From Diphasiastrum complanatum (taxonomy: Eukaryota > Streptophyta > Lycopodiopsida > Lycopodiales > Lycopodiaceae), in NCBI GenBank assembly GCA_029204225.1, contig CM055095.1, positions 66,427,940 through 66,491,939 on the forward strand: a DNA stretch of 64,000 nt. The letters run 5' to 3'. The notes beneath the pieces were generated by a model. The model saw nothing but the letters and a program-made list of their open reading frames with translations. It searched no databases and was not told the DNA's origin. Made by a program: the position numbers and the translations under genes. Position 1 is the stretch's first letter. Every line of letters begins with the position of its first letter. Of the stretch, positions 1-11,676 are shown piece after piece.

Positions 1-195
1 CACTAAAATTAGCAAACAGGAGATGGGATATCCACTAAGGTATTACCACAAAGATATCTTTGATCTACCTAAAATTTGTTAGCAAATCTTGTTGCAAAGT
101 TCAATTAAAAGCTGAGACCAAGCAAAGAACAATGAACAGGTATGGGAGGACCATACATTATTTCTGCACAAAACATGCATCCAAAGTGAGCTCAC

Positions 196-258
196 CTCAA
201 GATTTCGTTGTTGGACACCTGAGAGTGGGGCATTCACAAACACAGCATCAAGATCGTC
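196..258 (-). CDS. HflX: HflX-type GTPase, exon 3
   Basis: Seen: acceptor TATATGCAG, then exactly 21 codons encoding DDLDAVFVNAPLSGVQQRNL plus E, then donor GAG|GTGAGC. The D-A-V-F-V-N-x-x-L-S-G-V-Q-Q-R-N-L-E string is the most diagnostic motif of the HflX N-terminal domain. In relatives the next residues begin a R/x-W-G-x-P-V-x-D-R segment. I do not see that in bases 1-195 on this strand, so exon 4 and the G domain must lie beyond the left edge. The plus-strand ORF over this spot is only its antisense shadow. Confidence 0.88.
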
Positions 259-1350
259 CTGCATATAAAAACCCCAGTTATCAGCTCGGTCCAAACCATC
301 TTCACCCGTATAAATCCATTGCATGACTAGAAGAAACTCTATCATTAATATTCTCATAGGCTTGTTTACACAAAACAATCAAGAAAGTATAAAATGGATG
401 AAACTCAATTGGTGATGCTCTCATGAACTTGTTTACCCAAACCAATTAAGAAAATATTTCTAGTTAGAGTCTGCAATGGCTTCACTTTTGGCAGGTCAAA
501 ATGGACAGGAAATGGATCTTAATGATTTTAGAAACAGTAGAGAAGAAGTACATCACAAGGTTGCACAAGATAGTGATGTACATAAAATGTAGAAGTATCT
601 CCTTTGACCCAATTTTTTACCTTTGCAAAGAGAACCCCGAACAAACTGTCATCTATCCTATATGTGTGCCCTCATCCAAAATTCCCAAGAATTGTAGTTG
701 GTTCCAACTTCCATCCCAAAAAACATGAAAGGGATGACTTTAACCAAAGCTGGAAAATTAAATAGCCAGAGAAAAATGATGTTTCCTTGGACTATTTCAT
801 GTCGGAAATCTATAGCAACTGTCAAACTAGAATTTGAATCACTGGAGAGAAAGTTATGGCAAAAAATTCAAAAAATATTAACTGTCTGTTACACCGATCT
901 GGAAAAGTCCTGTCATCCCATGTATCGAACTTTACATATTTGGTATCACATAAGAACAATTGACCATAAAAGATGAAGCAACTAGCATCCTCCAACTAAG
1001 AACATTGAAAGAACATCAAATATAGTCAATAGTTGATTCCCCACAAGGAAGAGCAATAAGTTTCCCACAAATAAACCGGGAGTAATCAAAATTCTCACCT
1101 GTTGAATGAATTTCTTATTTCTCTGCTTCCTAGTACTCCAATGAAATCAAAGCTAAAACCTTAGCACAGAAAAAGGTGTCGTATTATTCTATATCCGTGT
1201 CCCATTACAGAACATGAAAGTGTAATTATTCATTGTAAGAAAATGGTTGAAGGCACCGGCCTATGGTCATTTTGTAAATGGATGTAAATAGCACGTTCAC
1301 TAAAAAACACGATGTACGGCATAAGAGTCCAAGATCTAATCTAGAGGCTA

Positions 1351-1654
1351 CTAGACTAACTTCTTATAATGTATAAGTTGACCAGTCAAAGGGACGTGTG
1401 TCATACAATTCTCTGAGACACTTGATCAAATAAATGAGTGTGGTCTAAAAGTTTTAGCTTCTACATGCTTGCCTGTGTCAAGGTCCTCCCAAGTGGCAAG
1501 TGCTAGACTAACTTCCTAGAATGTATTAGTCAAAGGAAGTGTGTCATATGTTCTATGGGACACTTAATCAAAAACATGAGTGATGGTGGTCTAAAAGATA
1601 TAGCAACCTCTACATGCTTGTCTATGAGTCAAGGTCTTCCCAAGTGGCCAGTGT
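1351..1654. repeat. Imperfect direct repeat, two units of about 152 bases
   Basis: CTAGACTAAC starts both units (1351 and 1503). Each unit goes on through a TCAAAGG..GTGTGTCATA segment, GACACTT, GTGGTCTAAAAG, CTACATGCTTG and AAGTGGC. Several small indels separate them. No coding potential is visible. Possibly an LTR or satellite fragment, but nothing identifies it. Confidence 0.7.
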
Positions 1655-2508
1655 TGGTGGCCGAGTTACATATACCACTTGTCATAGAAGAATGTGTCAG
1701 GGTTTTAGCGAGTAATTGACGAAGTTTATGTGTTGTGTAAAAGCATCTATGCAGCTTAGGTTGGGAGGAGACTGGAAACAAAACTCTCTTGATGTTTCTA
1801 GTATAAGACTAGAGACTATACTAGAGATCTATAAAGATTTTCAGATTGTGTGGAGGAATCACCTACCAAATGTCCATACTCCATGGACCTTCTCGCAATT
1901 TAGAGTCCAACTCCCATTTCAACTGATTTGGAAGCTTGCGCCCAATTTCTAGCTGCTCTTAAGAGCGAGTTTCAAACTTCAGCATCCTAATTGACTATTT
2001 GCATTAGCAGGCTTACCAATTTCGTGCCTTTTACTGATGTTTACAGCTGCCTAAGAGGTTTGCACACAATTTCTAGCCTTCTTGTGAGCAGAATCAGCCC
2101 CATAGAAGTCTTGAGTTTCACCTTTTTTGTTGCTAGCTTTTGAGGAATTGCTACTTCAAAGTTGCTCAGGGTCTTCTATTAGTAGGTCACAAAAGGATTA
2201 AGCATGTAGACCACTAAACTTTGTAAAACTTGCTTTATTCAGGCTAGTTTTTTAGGATCGTGACTCACTTGCTGATTTTTTTGGGGCAAACTTAGGCACA
2301 CTCTAGATTTTGTAGTAGAAGGTCAATTCCATCCAACTCTTAGAGGAACAAGAGGTTGCCAAGCTATTTCACTATTTTTGTGCACCAGTTTTGCTTGCAA
2401 CTTTGTGTGTTTAGTTTGCTGATGCAAGTTTTGCTAGTCGCTACATAGAAGCTTCCTATAGACATGCTTTTGCTTAATGCTAACCCTACTACACCAATGC
2501 CAATCAAG

Positions 2509-3504
2509 TATGGATGCTTCTACAGAATCTAGCCATGACTCACAAAGGTTGGATGTTCTTTTCTCTAAAGTGGATGCCATGGAAGCCACTGCTCAAACGA
2601 ATTTAAGAATAATTTAATTCTAGCAAATCTAGCAATGGACCTAGAAGAGTCATGGGAACTGTAGTGGTGGTATGAACTTTGAAGCCAATAAACTTCTATT
2701 AGTCTAGCGCCTATTGATCATCCAAAATCTAACAGACAGACGGAACATACCAACTAGTTGATGGAAGATATGCTTTGGCATATGTCTCTAGGCGACAATC
2801 AAACTGGGAAAAGTAACTCCCAATGGTTAAGTTCGTGTACGATAATGTTAAGCTTTCTGCCACCAGATATAGTCAATTTATGTTAATGTTTCGCTTCAGC
2901 CACATGGAAAAGTAACTCCCAAGGGTTGAGTTTGCGTACAATAGTGTTAAGCTTTCTGCCACCAGATATAGTCCATTTGTGTTGATGTTTGGCTTCAGCC
3001 ACATTCACCCGTATCCGTTACACTCAAAGGTCATAAGGTGCCAACTACAACTCATTTTTACACAATATGCAAGAAATGTTATAGTTGGCTAATGGAAGTA
3101 TAAGAACCGCTCAAGGTCAAGCCCATTTCTATATTGACCGAGGTGCTCACCTCAGAGTTTGAGGTCAAAATTTAGGTGTATCTCAGAAATCTCAAAAGAT
3201 TTTAAAGCATTCCAAATGGGAAAATGTTCGTAGTCATCTCCAAAATATAGTTGTCCTTATAAACTTGTAAAAAAATCAAATGGTTCACTTAGAGACTAGA
3301 TCTTTTGCAAGGGACTAACGTTCATGTTGTATTCCATGCTGGTTGCTTGAAGGAGTGACTAGGTGGAAAGCATAACCTTCTCTAGAAGGTGAACTAGTTC
3401 AGTTGGAGGATTTAATTCTACCCACAATTAGATGATAAAGACAGCCGGGACACCTGGGTCATAAGTCCTTGAGTCTCAAAAGGAATTTCTTAAGGGAGAG
3501 AGAA
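2509..3504 (+). mobile_element. Decayed gypsy-type retrotransposon remnant
   Basis: Starting at 2509 a gag-like N-terminus can be read (MDAST..., then LDVLFSKVDAMEAT). At 2705-3010 there are integrase core and post-core segments: IDHPKSNRQTEHTNQLMEDM, then FAYNSVKLSATRYSPF. Protease, reverse transcriptase and RNase H are absent, so most of pol is deleted. A purine run (AAGGGAGAGAGA, 3492-3503) is followed by TGTTATGTAAC at 3505, as expected for a polypurine tract and the start of a 3' LTR. The LTR's far end is not identifiable. Stops and frameshifts are frequent, so this is the oldest element in the window. Confidence 0.65.
2807..3004 (+). repeat. 99-base tandem duplication within the gypsy integrase remnant
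   Basis: GGAAAAGTAACTCCCAA begins at 2807 and again at 2906. Each unit runs through AAGCTTTCTGCCACCAGATA and ends CTTCAGCCACAT. The second copy keeps a better reading frame than the first, so the duplication predates much of the decay. Confidence 0.85.
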
Positions 3505-4688
3505 TGTTATGTAACAACGATATGGCCTCAGGTGACAACCTTGGTAAGAGGCTAAATGTTGGTCCGATGTTGTCGTGCCATGCGTCCACACTTCAAACCA
3601 CATGTGTTAGGGTACTAAAGTAGCATGACTAGTGGCTAAATTGCATGTGCACCATGTTTCATTAAGTGGCATCAAAGTTTTAAGATGCTAAAACCATCAA
3701 ACATATCCCTCATAAATTGGACCAAGTGTCCCATACAACAAAGGACATGAGTCCATTTAGAAACTCTATTTAATGCTCGTAATATCAATTTACCATCTTA
3801 TAACCACAAACCTATGGCTAACCCACTTTGATAAATGACCAATATACTTTTTTCAGGCTTACAAGGATAACAAATGTAACAACCTATAACATGCATGCTA
3901 CACAACTTGGAGCTAAGGAGTCTTGGATGTGTCAACATGAGGCTATTTCTTCATATTGAAGTTGTAGCAAATGTTGTGCATCACATAAGAAGAACTCGCA
4001 AGCTCAATAAAGCTACTATCCCTATTCCATGAACCATTAGTCCAAATCTATATGTTTCTCTTCTATCGAACGTGATTTGCCTTTATCTAGTCAAGAAAAT
4101 CGCACATAAAGGGACAACTGAATATCTATTTATGCCAATAATCGGCTCATATGATGTTTCAATCTCCTCTTGCTCTTTTAATCACTTCCCTTTGTCAATC
4201 CTAGGGCATCTATTGTAGTTGGAAACCAAGTCTATCGTAGAGTTTGGCAAGCTGCTAAGGTTCACAAGGTCAGTGATATGCCATGCATTTTTAGTGATGG
4301 TTCCATTTCTCAAGAATGATTCTTCAAGAGGAATTTACCACCCGCAAAGCTAAGAACCATAAAACTTGAGCTCTTTGTATTTTTGCTTAAGACAATGAGC
4401 TAGTAGCAAACCATACTATGGTAGGAGACTCATCACATCCTCAAGACAATTCTTCCAAGTCCATCACTCATGTCATAACAAATAAAAAAAATATATCCAG
4501 AACATCTGTCATGTTTTAGAATAATTGAGAAATAGAACCTAATTATGAACCATGATCTCTAAAATTTCCCAAATCCATAGTTTTAGGAGTAAAGTTATGA
4601 ACTAGATTTTACAACTTTCCATTTTAATAAAAGCTATGCCGAACTTCTTGAATGGTTACACAACTTTCAAATAGAACAGCATGACCAC

Positions 4689-4753
4689 CTTAGCATTTAC
4701 TGCATCAACATGGGCACGCACAATTTCAACTGTCCCTGGTCCCAAGTATGCGC
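4689..4753 (-). CDS. HflX: HflX-type GTPase, exon 2
   Basis: Seen: reading leftwards, an acceptor TTTCTAG precedes a 65-base exon, which is followed by donor AAG|GTGGTC. Taking one base from exon 1, it reads GAYLGPGTVEIVRAHVDAV then NAK. The LGPGTVE core matches the conserved F-G-x-G-T-V segment that follows INAD/HAD in HflX proteins. It ends in phase 0, which matches exon 3. It is too short to appear as a stand-alone ORF and was found by looking for the missing HflX segment. The surrounding introns contain no competing frame. The phase fit on both sides makes chance similarity unlikely. Confidence 0.85.
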
Positions 4754-5718
4754 CTAGAAACAAATCAGCAAATTTCAATTTAGATGCCACCTACATTGTT
4801 AGTACGGTACTACTTTACTTCAACTATGGAAGAAAATCATGCATAGCTACCTAGATTGTTCATAAACGCATGTTATTCCTCACTAAAAGTTACTCATTGA
4901 GAACTGAGCAACCACACTAAGAGTTTTACGAGACAAAATAGTTGGTAAATACTAGCATTTTCTTTTCAAAAATACAGACTTCACAAGAATAATCTCAATA
5001 AAGCTTATTGACCATATTCTTTCTAGACAACAAAACAACCTTTGAAATACATTCATCAAATATAAAAATTTGCACAATTACAAATAACATAGACAATTAT
5101 ATTGTCAACGGACACTATTGAACGTTACCTTTTGATTGTAAGACAAAAGTCTCAAAACAAAGACCTATACACAGAAATCACAAGAACTATCACCGAGCTT
5201 TACCTTCAGCTGTATCCAATAACTCAAGACCCAAACAAAGATTTAATCAAACAGCAATAGGCGTCCTTTAGAGTGACCTTAGCCTTATGTGCCAAAGAAT
5301 GGCTAAGTCCGAACCCTAGACATAATAGCAGGGTGCGTGACTACGTACTATTCAAGAATCTCCTTCGTTAAACTTTAGGATTTGACAGAAACAATGATTC
5401 TAAGAAATTATTATGATTCTAGAAGAATCATGGAACCAAAAACTTTAATGATATGAGATCAAGAACTCAAGAATTCCAAGAATGACATACAAACAAGAAG
5501 ATGGTGCATCCTGCAGCAGCTTACAATCCAAGTAGTTGGGTGGAATCAAGCCTAAGAAAGGAAAGGAAAGATGATTACAATCAAGTTCAAACTTTTTGCA
5601 TGGCTTGAGAGCACACTTCCATAAACCAACCTCATCGTTTTATTTGCAAAAGAATCTTTAGATGCACGTGAAGGTGTACAAGACCCCAAGCTAGTTTTCT
5701 TACATGCAAAAGCCCACA

Positions 5719-5723
<5 letters not shown>

Positions 5724-5776
<53 letters not shown>
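5724..5776. repeat. (CT)n tract 1, left border of LINE-1
   Basis: About 53 bases of CT dinucleotide, directly followed by the 5' end of LINE-1. Host-like sequence (AAGCCCACATTTCATT) lies to its left. Confidence 0.95.
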
Positions 5777-5780
<4 letters not shown>

Positions 5781-5860
5781 AGCGATGGTGATGGCGTCCT
5801 GATCCGCCCTGCCCTGGTCCGCATTGCCTTGGTCCTCCCTGCCCTGGTTCTCCTCTCCCG

Positions 5861-6610
5861 TTGACTCCTTCTCCAGCGCTGCCCCTTCCATTGCTATGGC
5901 TTCAAACAAAATGGGGGGGCCTCCATCACCCACCTCTTCTCCTACTTATGCTGGCCAGTCACCTGCTTCTGCTGGCCAGTCAGTATCTATCCGACTTTGA
6001 ATCTCTTAACAGCTATTTACAACATCAGTTCAAAGAAGTGCTACAATTTATCGAGAAATTGCAACTACAGAATCAGACGCCTCATGGAGAAATGATCAAG
6101 GTCAGTCTTCAAAATAAGGACTTACAAAGAACTGTTGACATGATGAAAGTGAAAGGGGTGCAGGATCTTCATTCGCAGCAAGATGTGGAAAGTAAAATCT
6201 CGTCTTTGGCAAAGGACGTGGAAGAAACTCATACTTGGGCTTCGGTTCTTAAGCAAGATGGTAATATTTCCTCCAACCAAGTTCAGCCCTTTTTCGTGAA
6301 TTCTACTTTGGAGAATGTTTTTACAGAACAAGAGAAAGGAGCCAAGAAGGCTCTTAATATCCGAGTTAGGGGTATTCCTAATGGAAACTAGGCCCTTGAG
6401 AAGGCAAAAGACCTTCTTGTATCTAAACTTTCACATCATATTGAGGGATTTGACACTGCTTGGCGGAGCAAATTTGATGATAAGGTCTTATTCATAAAGT
6501 TTCGTTCCATTGAACAACGCAATGCTGCTTTACGCCTTAGAGCTAAGCTCAAAGGTACTTTTATTTTTATGGATGAAGATCTAACACACACAATGGCAAG
6601 CGAGGAAAAT
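5861..6610 (+). pseudogene. LINE-1 ORF1 protein (RNA-binding), broken
   Basis: An ORF of 176 codons runs 5861-6391. After a Pro/Leu-rich start there is a coiled-coil segment rich in Leu, Gln and Lys (about residues 45-125). Then comes LNIRVRGIP, the first strand of an RRM-like domain, just before a TAG stop. The second half is still readable past the stop: VLFIKFRSIEQRNAALRLRA and GTFIFMDEDLT. Its frame is lost near 6600. ORF1 proteins of this kind coat LINE RNA. LINE-3 has the same two halves, which confirms the assignment. Confidence 0.75.
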
Positions 6611-6721
6611 GGTCATTCATGAGGCCTATGGTAGGAATCAAAGAGTGGTCCTTATTGAAGGCAAGCCTAAATTCTACGATAAGATTTCACAATAGGAAGT
6701 CGAGGATCCCGAGCATAGGAA

Positions 6722-9680
6722 CAGCCCGAGATCCCCTCAGCCATTACAAATTGGTTTTTGGAATTGTAACGGTGTGCTTTCATCTTCTTCAGCATGGGAT
6801 TCACTCTTTTTTGCAGAAATGTGATAGTTTGCTCTTAGCAGAGACCCATGAATCACTGTATCGACCTCTTCCAGCTATTCAGGATTATTCATGGCATTCA
6901 GCATACAGGCCTTTCCTGAGAGGAAAAACAACGCGTGGCTCTGGTGGTGTAGCATGTCTTACCAAGGAGGCTTATCGTACTCATTTTAAGCTGCTCAAAA
7001 GTGATCCATTTGCGAGATTTATTTGGTTACAGTTCTTTGGTCGCTACTTGGGGTTACCTCGAGATCTCTTTCTAGCAGTTTGTTATTTTGCACCTCAGAC
7101 ATCAGCTTTTGCAGACTATGGTGGTGACCCATTCCAGGCTTTCTCAGACGATATAGTCAGCTTTGCACAACAGGGCCTTATTCTACTAGCAGGAGATTTC
7201 AATGCTCGCACCAGCACCCAACAGACAGAGTTTCATGCAGATAGTGATTTCCTACAGATCCAGGCTTTGGATGTGGGTTTGGACAGGACCTCTCAAGATG
7301 CAGATACCCCAGCTACACACTTTGGAGAACAATTGATTGGACTAGCAGAAGCTCATTCTTTAGCCATTCTGAATGGCCTATCTCGATGGCCATCATCATT
7401 AGTCTTTACTTGCCATCCACACGGAGGTGGACACAGCGTTGTTGACTACATTGGTTCACCAGCCTTGATTCCATTTCTTCATACTTTTCATATTATACAC
7501 CCTACCATCTCTGAGCACTCTCTATTGCTCCTGTCCCTTGGCCATGCTACTCCTGGTACTGTTACGACACCTCATTCCACCCGTACTTTGCGGAAAAAAT
7601 TGCTTACTTTCAGTCTCTGGCACAGAAACTCATCGATTCCTTGGACCTTCTTCCACCTTCTTCTGGAAGATGTTTTCTAAAAACTCATGTAAGCCAGCTC
7701 CTATTTCCATAGAATCTTGGATTGATTATGCTGCAAAACTTTATACAGTTGACTCTCCTCCCATCTCTCTCTCATCGCGACCATCAGAATTCACCCTTTT
7801 CACTCCGTCTATGATTGGAAACGCCATAAAAAATGGTCTAAGTATGGACTTTCTAGAACCTATCGCCCATATTGTTGCTCCATACATCTCCCACATTTTT
7901 AACCAATCTGTTATTTTTGGCCTTCCCACACCTTGGTGTGCTAACCTTCTACACCCTATACTTAAGGGTGGTGATCCTCTGAATGTAGACAACTATCGCA
8001 CTATTATGATCAGCCACACTATGGCTAAGCTCTATGGTTCGGTTATGCAATCTATCATCAACTCTCATGCGGAGACAGAGGAGTTACATGCTATGGGACA
8101 GGCAGGTTTTAGAGCAGGCTACTCCACAGCTGACCAGATATTCATATTGAGATGTATCATTGAGGCGGCGAAGTCCAGGAAACAGAGAGTCTATTGCTGC
8201 TTTGTGGACTTCCGCAAAGCATTTGATTTGGTTTCGAGACACTTGTTGCTCCAGCGTTTGGCGTCTCTTGGTTTCTCACAGGAGGTCATTGCTGCTATCA
8301 TCACATTATATGAAAGAGTTTTGGCCCGTTTCCGTGATGGAGATGGATGGTCTTCATATATTCATAGTACGATAGGAGTAAAGCAGGGGTGTCCTTTGTC
8401 ACCCACCCTCTTTGCTCTATACATTGACGACCTTGAGCAAATCATTCGGGAAGAAGGTGGAGATGGCAGTCCTCTAGCAGATATTATTATCCCTATCCTT
8501 CTTTATGCAGATGATGTGGTTCTATTATCTAGTTCAGCTGCAGGACTTCAGCGACATCTAGATGCCTTGTATACTTTCTGTCAAATATGGGGGCTGATGG
8601 TGAACATTGGTAAGACTAAGGTTATGGTGTTTAACACCAACAGACAGCATATGAGAGACACTATGTTCTATTATGATGGACAGCTTCTTGAGATAGTGGC
8701 GTCTTACACATACCTGGGCGTTCTCTTCTCTGGTCCATTGCTTTCTTTTAGACCAGCTGTATTGGCTAGGCTCCGCAAGGGGCGCTCTGCTCTTGTTCAG
8801 ATGGAGAGGTTTTCCTCTACTTATTATGTGCATGACCCGGATACACGTTGTCGCCTTTTCTCCTCGACTGTTTCTCCAGTTGCATTGTATTCATCAGAGA
8901 CATGGTGTCCAAGCTTATCTAGAGACACTTGGAGTGGCATCTCACGTTTGCAGATTCACGTGCTTAGCCGGATGATTCGGGCCAAGCGGTCAGTTCCTCA
9001 TGAGATTATTTTGGTGGAGTTTGCTTCTCCTCCACTTCCACTGATTGTAGAGGCTATTTTCAGGATCATCACATTCATTCACAAAGTCTCAAAGCTTGAT
9101 TCTTCCACATACGTGGTAGCGGCTTTTACATCTTCTCGCACTTTGGCCGAGCAGCGGGCTAAGTCCTCATGGTTTCAATATGTTTTGGACTTTCTACATA
9201 GTTGGGGATTATCTATGTCTGACCTCCCAAATGGGACTCATGCCTTCATTCATCGACAGATCTGCAAAGCCATATACACTGTCTGGTCTCACCTGGAACC
9301 ATCACGAGTTAAGCTTCAATTCTATCACATTCACTTTCTTCACCTTGATGCTTCAGGGCTTCCCGTCACACCGAGTTATCTCTCTCAAGCGCTATCTTTT
9401 GGCCTGTGCTACCGCATTGGTCAGCTTCAGGTCTCTTCTCATCAGCTCACTATTGAGACAGGCAGATAGATACACAGACATGCCACGACCCCTACGGATC
9501 TGTCAGTGTTGTACACTACAGGAGGTTGAGGATGAGTTTCACTTTATTTTCAGATGTCTAGCTTACTATGAGATTAGAGGTAGATACCATTGTCTCTATC
9601 GTGACATTCCACTCACACTTGGTTCCTTCTTTGCCTATCCGAGAGATCTTCTCTTTGAGATCTTCTCTTCTATCGAATGA
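6722..9680 (+). pseudogene. LINE-1 ORF2: endonuclease, reverse transcriptase and zinc knuckle, frameshifted
   Basis: The endonuclease starts with WNCNG (6759-6773). A one-base shift in the T run at 6807-6812 leads to the frame carrying AETHE, GDFNARTS, HSVVDY and SEHS. The endonuclease-RT linker (about 7590-7700) is shortened and frameshifted. The RT frame runs to 9469 with NYRTIM, FVDFRKAFD, GVKQGCPLSP and the catalytic YADD (about 8505-8516). A 4-base duplication near 9466-9474 (AGATAGATA) then breaks the frame before the zinc knuckle CQCC...H..RC (9505-9575). The RT core is otherwise open. Known: such proteins nick DNA and copy their own RNA at the nick. No intact product is possible without the shifts. 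Confidence 0.88.
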
Positions 9681-10051
9681 TCAGGATGTTGACCACAGTC
9701 AGCCACATATTACACTTTTCTTTCAGAAAAGAGTTAGGGAGGATACTTTGGACAGTGAGATTGACATCCCAGCTCGACGACTAAAGCTCCGGCGTCTTCC
9801 TCGACCATCCAGATCCAAAGTTCGTATCATGTGCCTCACGCCAGATCACACAGTTTTTCTCTCTCAGTTAGTAAGTTTTTTTCCTCCGCGTAGCTGGTGG
9901 TTAAGCTACTGCATTTGTACCCTCACCATAGCTAGAGGTTAAGCTTTGGTTTTATTTCCGAATTATTTCTCTTTTATTCTATGTTTTGGTTGATAGAAAT
10001 AAGTCCGGCATGGACAATGCTCCTTTATGATGTACTTTTTCTTTGGCTTAT

Positions 10052-10065
10052 GTGCCCAAGGGCAC
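10052..10065 (+). other. LINE-1 3' stem-loop
   Basis: GTGCC-CAAG-GGCAC forms a 5-bp stem with a tetraloop about 15 bases before the tail. Equivalent hairpins stand at the same place in LINE-2 to LINE-5. Confidence 0.6.
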
Positions 10066-10101
10066 TCTGTAGACATTAATCTATTCTATTCTATTCTATT
10101 C

Positions 10102-10105
<4 letters not shown>

Positions 10106-10168
<63 letters not shown>
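10106..10168. repeat. (CT)n tract 2, between LINE-1 and LINE-2
   Basis: About 63 bases of CT that follow the (CTATT)5 tail of LINE-1 without a break and end at the 5' end of LINE-2. Confidence 0.95.
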
Positions 10169-10172
<4 letters not shown>

Positions 10173-10640
10173 GGAACATCATACGGCCATCCATCATGGG
10201 CAGATGTACTTAAAAGTTCGACTATTGCTATTCTTCCACCCCCTCCTCCATCTTCATTTATTTCAGCCACGTTCATTAATAGCCATCTGCGAGTTACTTG
10301 GACGAAAACCTTACCTTCATCCAAGTGCAAGAACAAAAAAGGCAAGACAAGAAGCAACCGAAAAGTGGCTTCTCTACCATAATGGCATTATCTAATTTGT
10401 AGAGTGTGCACCTACTGCTATTAACGAGAGTTTGAATTCTAAGATAGAATCAGAGTTAGAGAGGTGAACAGATGTCCAGTTGACTTGTAAATCTATGTAC
10501 CATACCTGGTTATAAAATCTCTTCGTAGTTAGATTTGTTTTAGTTTTGTTGCTCTAACGGCATTGATTTGTCTGGTTGCCATTTTGTGTGATGTACTGGT
10601 TCATCTTATATGCCTATTGGCATGGAAAAGACGTTAATAA

Positions 10641-10641
<1 letters not shown>
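10169..10641 (+). mobile_element. LINE-2: short (~470 b) deletion derivative of the LINE family
   Basis: It lies between two (CT)n tracts. The 5' part contains a readable ISATFIN-type segment like that in ORF1 of LINE-3 and LINE-4. The rest of ORF1 and all of ORF2 are missing. The 3' end is typical of the family: CTTATATGCC-TATT-GGCAT, then AAAAGACGTTAATAAAC running into (CT)n. It carries no coding capacity, so if mobile it would depend on full-length partners. Confidence 0.75.
10610..10623 (+). other. LINE-2 3' stem-loop
   Basis: ATGCC-TATT-GGCAT, a 5-bp stem with tetraloop, 18 bases before the (CT)n tract. Confidence 0.65.

Positions 10642-10695
<54 letters not shown>
10642..10695. repeat. 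(CT)n tract 3, between LINE-2 and LINE-3
   Basis: About 54 bases of CT. LINE-3 begins GTGGAGATGGCGCC right after it. Confidence 0.95.
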
Positions 10696-10698
<3 letters not shown>

Positions 10699-11676
10699 GA
10701 GATGGCGCCTAATCTGTAGCGGGTGTTCCTTCAGATGTCTATGGCCAAAAAAGGGAAGGGGAGCCCACACTCCCTCCCCCACGCACATCTGCCCGTGTCC
10801 ACGCTCCCTCAGCGTTGGCCCAACCTTCTCCTCCACCGATGGCCCCTCCTTCACCATCGCTGGTCTCGCTCACCACCTCTTCATCGCTGGTCTCGCTCAC
10901 CACCTCTTCATCGCTCACCACCTCATCTACCCCATCGCTGGTCCAGCATCCCTCCACATCGCTGGTCCAGATCCCTCCCTGCACATCGCTGAATGCAGAT
11001 TCACCCACCAGTGACCCCCTGTCCACCAGCGACCCCCTGTCCATCAGCGCTACTGACAAGCTGTCCATCAGCGCTACTGACAACTTGCTCTCCATTAACG
11101 CTCCAGAATCTATCATCGCTGCCACTTCCCTCGGTTGCTTTGAGCCATAGTGATGGTACTGCTGATACAGATGGAGTCGTACGTAGGGTGAAGATTGAGT
11201 CAGCGTTGCCTACCAATCTAGTCCACACTCCCTGCCCTCCACCTGCTCACCCATCTTTCGTGATACCTGAGATTTATACACCTGCCAAGTCATTTGAACA
11301 GTACATTCTTTCCTACATCGAGCAGATCAAACACGAATCCACCTCTCTACGAAAGGAAATGAGACAGCTTCAAGGGATCATTCAATCTATGTCCGCTGAG
11401 CGGGTAAGTAATCAAGGAGAACCTACCAAGATTCAAGAATTGGAAGAGAAGATAGAGTAGCATAAAGCTGAGACGAAAACGTGGGCCTCTCTTTTCAAGG
11501 AAGATGTTATGGAAGGTACACCCTCCTTCAACCGAGGCATTTCAGCCACCATATCCAAAGCGAATGCGCGAGTACAAAACCCTGAATATAAGGGTCTGCA
11601 GAGTTGAAGACACCAATGATCCAAAGACTGAAGCAACCAGCTTTCTTTCAAGCACACTCTCCCACCACTCCGAAGG

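Larger units (their letters stand above)
259..4688 (-). other. HflX intron 2, about 4.4 kb
   Basis: Interval between the exon 2 donor (GTGGTC) and the exon 3 acceptor (TATATGCAG). It is AT-rich. It contains a 152-base direct repeat (1351-1654) and a decayed gypsy remnant (2509-3504 and beyond). I see no coding signal in 259-1350, 1655-2508 or 3900-4688; short open frames there lack recognisable motifs. Confidence 0.75.
5777..10105 (+). mobile_element. LINE-1: near full-length, (CT)n-flanked non-LTR retrotransposon
   Basis: It has a C-rich 5' leader, an ORF1 with a coiled coil and RRM-like part, then ORF2 with apurinic-type endonuclease, reverse transcriptase and a C-terminal C-x2-C-H-C zinc knuckle. 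The 3' UTR ends in a stem-loop, ACATTAAT and a (CTATT)n tail. It is bounded on both sides by (CT)n tracts. No ordinary target-site duplication can be seen because the target itself is repetitive. Of the family members here it is the most complete, though frameshifted. Confidence 0.9.

Noticed and set aside
60-326. Plus-strand ORF at the left edge
   Set aside because: Antisense shadow of HflX exon 3; the minus strand carries the conserved motif and splice sites.
5552-5824. Arg-Glu repeat proteins read across the (CT)n tracts (also near 10091-10357, 10606-10857, 21219-21491, 27904-28107)
   Set aside because: They are six-frame artefacts of the CT/GA microsatellites; no start context or conservation supports them.
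6619-6760. N-terminal 45 residues of the long LINE-1 endonuclease frame
   Set aside because: They are out of frame with the conserved WNCNG start, which lies in a neighbouring frame.
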